This document shows positions 40,236 to 40,361 of a stretch of 40,361 bases of DNA, piece after piece. The stretch lies in NCBI RefSeq assembly GCF_008923205.2, contig NZ_WBMS02000009.1, positions 230,289 to 270,649 on the forward strand, read 5' to 3'. The notes below the pieces were generated by a model. The model did not search any database and was not told where the DNA came from. It saw only the letters and a list, made by a program, of their open reading frames with translations. Position numbers and translations under genes: made by a program. The DNA is from Actinomadura physcomitrii (GTDB lineage Bacteria; Actinomycetota; Actinomycetes; Streptosporangiales; Streptosporangiaceae). Position 1 is the first letter of the stretch. Each line of letters opens with the position of its first letter.

Positions 40236-40361
40236 TGTCAACGGCGGCTGAATTTTGACCCCCTGGGGACGTCTGAAAGTTGACCCCCTGATGTTGTTGT
40301 TCGCTGCGTTGTGTTACTGCTCGTCGTTGCTGGTGGTGGTGTTGGCCGCGGGGACGCGGCC
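40236..40361. mobile_element. terminal part of an IS21-family-like insertion sequence (cut by window end)
   Basis: Two 20-bp units, GGCTGAATTTTGACCCCCTG (40246-40265) and GTCTGAAAGTTGACCCCCTG (40271-40290), are repeated with a 25-bp period after TGTCAACGG at 40236. The multiple TGA(A)..TGACCCCC repeats at an end are characteristic of IS21-type elements. A short palindrome GCCGTTGTCAACGGC (40231-40245) sits at the border. Confidence 0.65.
40314..40361 (-). CDS. C-terminal codons of a probable IstB-like transposition protein (partial)
   Basis: The minus-strand frame entering from the right edge reads GRVPAANTTTSNDEQ and stops at 40314-40316, 24 bases before the terminal repeats. Position and orientation (stop just before an IS21-type end) fit the ATPase gene istB at the right end of an IS21 element. 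Fifteen residues are too few to prove it. Confidence 0.4.
   Translation of the reverse strand, partial: GRVPAANTTTSNDEQ

Larger units (their letters stand above)
34993..40361. mobile_element. integrative mobilizable element in tRNA-Ser (right end beyond window)
   Basis: From the tRNA-Ser 3' end the sequence carries a tyrosine integrase, an excisionase, a relaxase, a MobC-like protein and small unknown genes, with more relaxed codon GC than the chromosome. There is no translocase or secretion gene in the visible part, so it looks mobilizable rather than self-transmissible. The distal att lies outside the window, so size and completeness are unknown. It may be interrupted by the IS21-like sequence at 40236. 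Confidence 0.8.

Overview
The window comes from a high-GC actinomycete. GC-rich third codon positions, TANNNT -10 boxes directly in front of start codons, a pSAM2-type integrative element, hopanoid and ClC genes and a dense set of ECF sigma factors all fit. The gene content suggests Streptosporangiales (Actinomadura-like), but the sequence alone does not fix the genus. The left end is a 23-base poly-C run and the right end stops inside what looks like an IS21-family copy, so the window is probably a whole contig broken at both ends by hard-to-assemble sequence.

Bases 1-30,000 are chromosomal accessory/core DNA, with many short divergent or convergent gene pairs. They hold five ECF-type sigma factors: a truncated ECF42-like gene at the left edge, a SigE-family gene, a sigma/zinc-finger/membrane fusion, a SnoaL-tailed SigX5/SigG-like gene and an ECF41 gene. 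They also hold two convergent STAS proteins, regulators of the MerR, OhrR/MarR, XRE-cupin and TetR (two) families, and a class III nucleotide cyclase. Metabolic and envelope genes are a DD-peptidase/beta-lactamase-fold hydrolase, a macro-domain protein, a methyltransferase, an acyl-CoA ligase, an FAD oxidoreductase, fused aminodeoxychorismate synthase PabAB, HpnH, a ClC channel, signal peptidase I, and a MauE-like protein overlapping a double-psi-barrel protein. Two gene remnants are visible: a frameshifted gene at 3139-3404 and an MFS tail at 21371-21589.

Bases 30,180-34,153 hold a 3.8-kb integrated element in the 3' half of a tRNA-Arg(ACG) gene. It keeps a rep-xis-int operon, a perfect 63-bp att duplication and arm-type repeats, but no transfer genes. 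Next to the left att lies a scar of the 3' end of a second, related integrase, pointing to an earlier tandem array.

From 34,993 to the window end a second element occupies the adjacent tRNA-Ser(GCT) gene. It carries a tyrosine integrase whose frame ends inside the tRNA, an excisionase, a relaxase and a MobC-like protein, so it looks like an integrative mobilizable element. It also carries an inverted pair of DnaA-box-like sequences and is interrupted by, or ends in, the IS21-like sequence.

Regulatory sequence worth attention: a perfect LexA/SOS-type box upstream of an AAA ATPase; a cluster of TTTCTAG half-sites downstream of it; three CAGT-n-ACTG operators between a TetR gene and an NAD(P)-dependent epimerase; a 15-bp palindrome on the -10 box of hpnH; and a 16-bp palindrome that contains a start codon.
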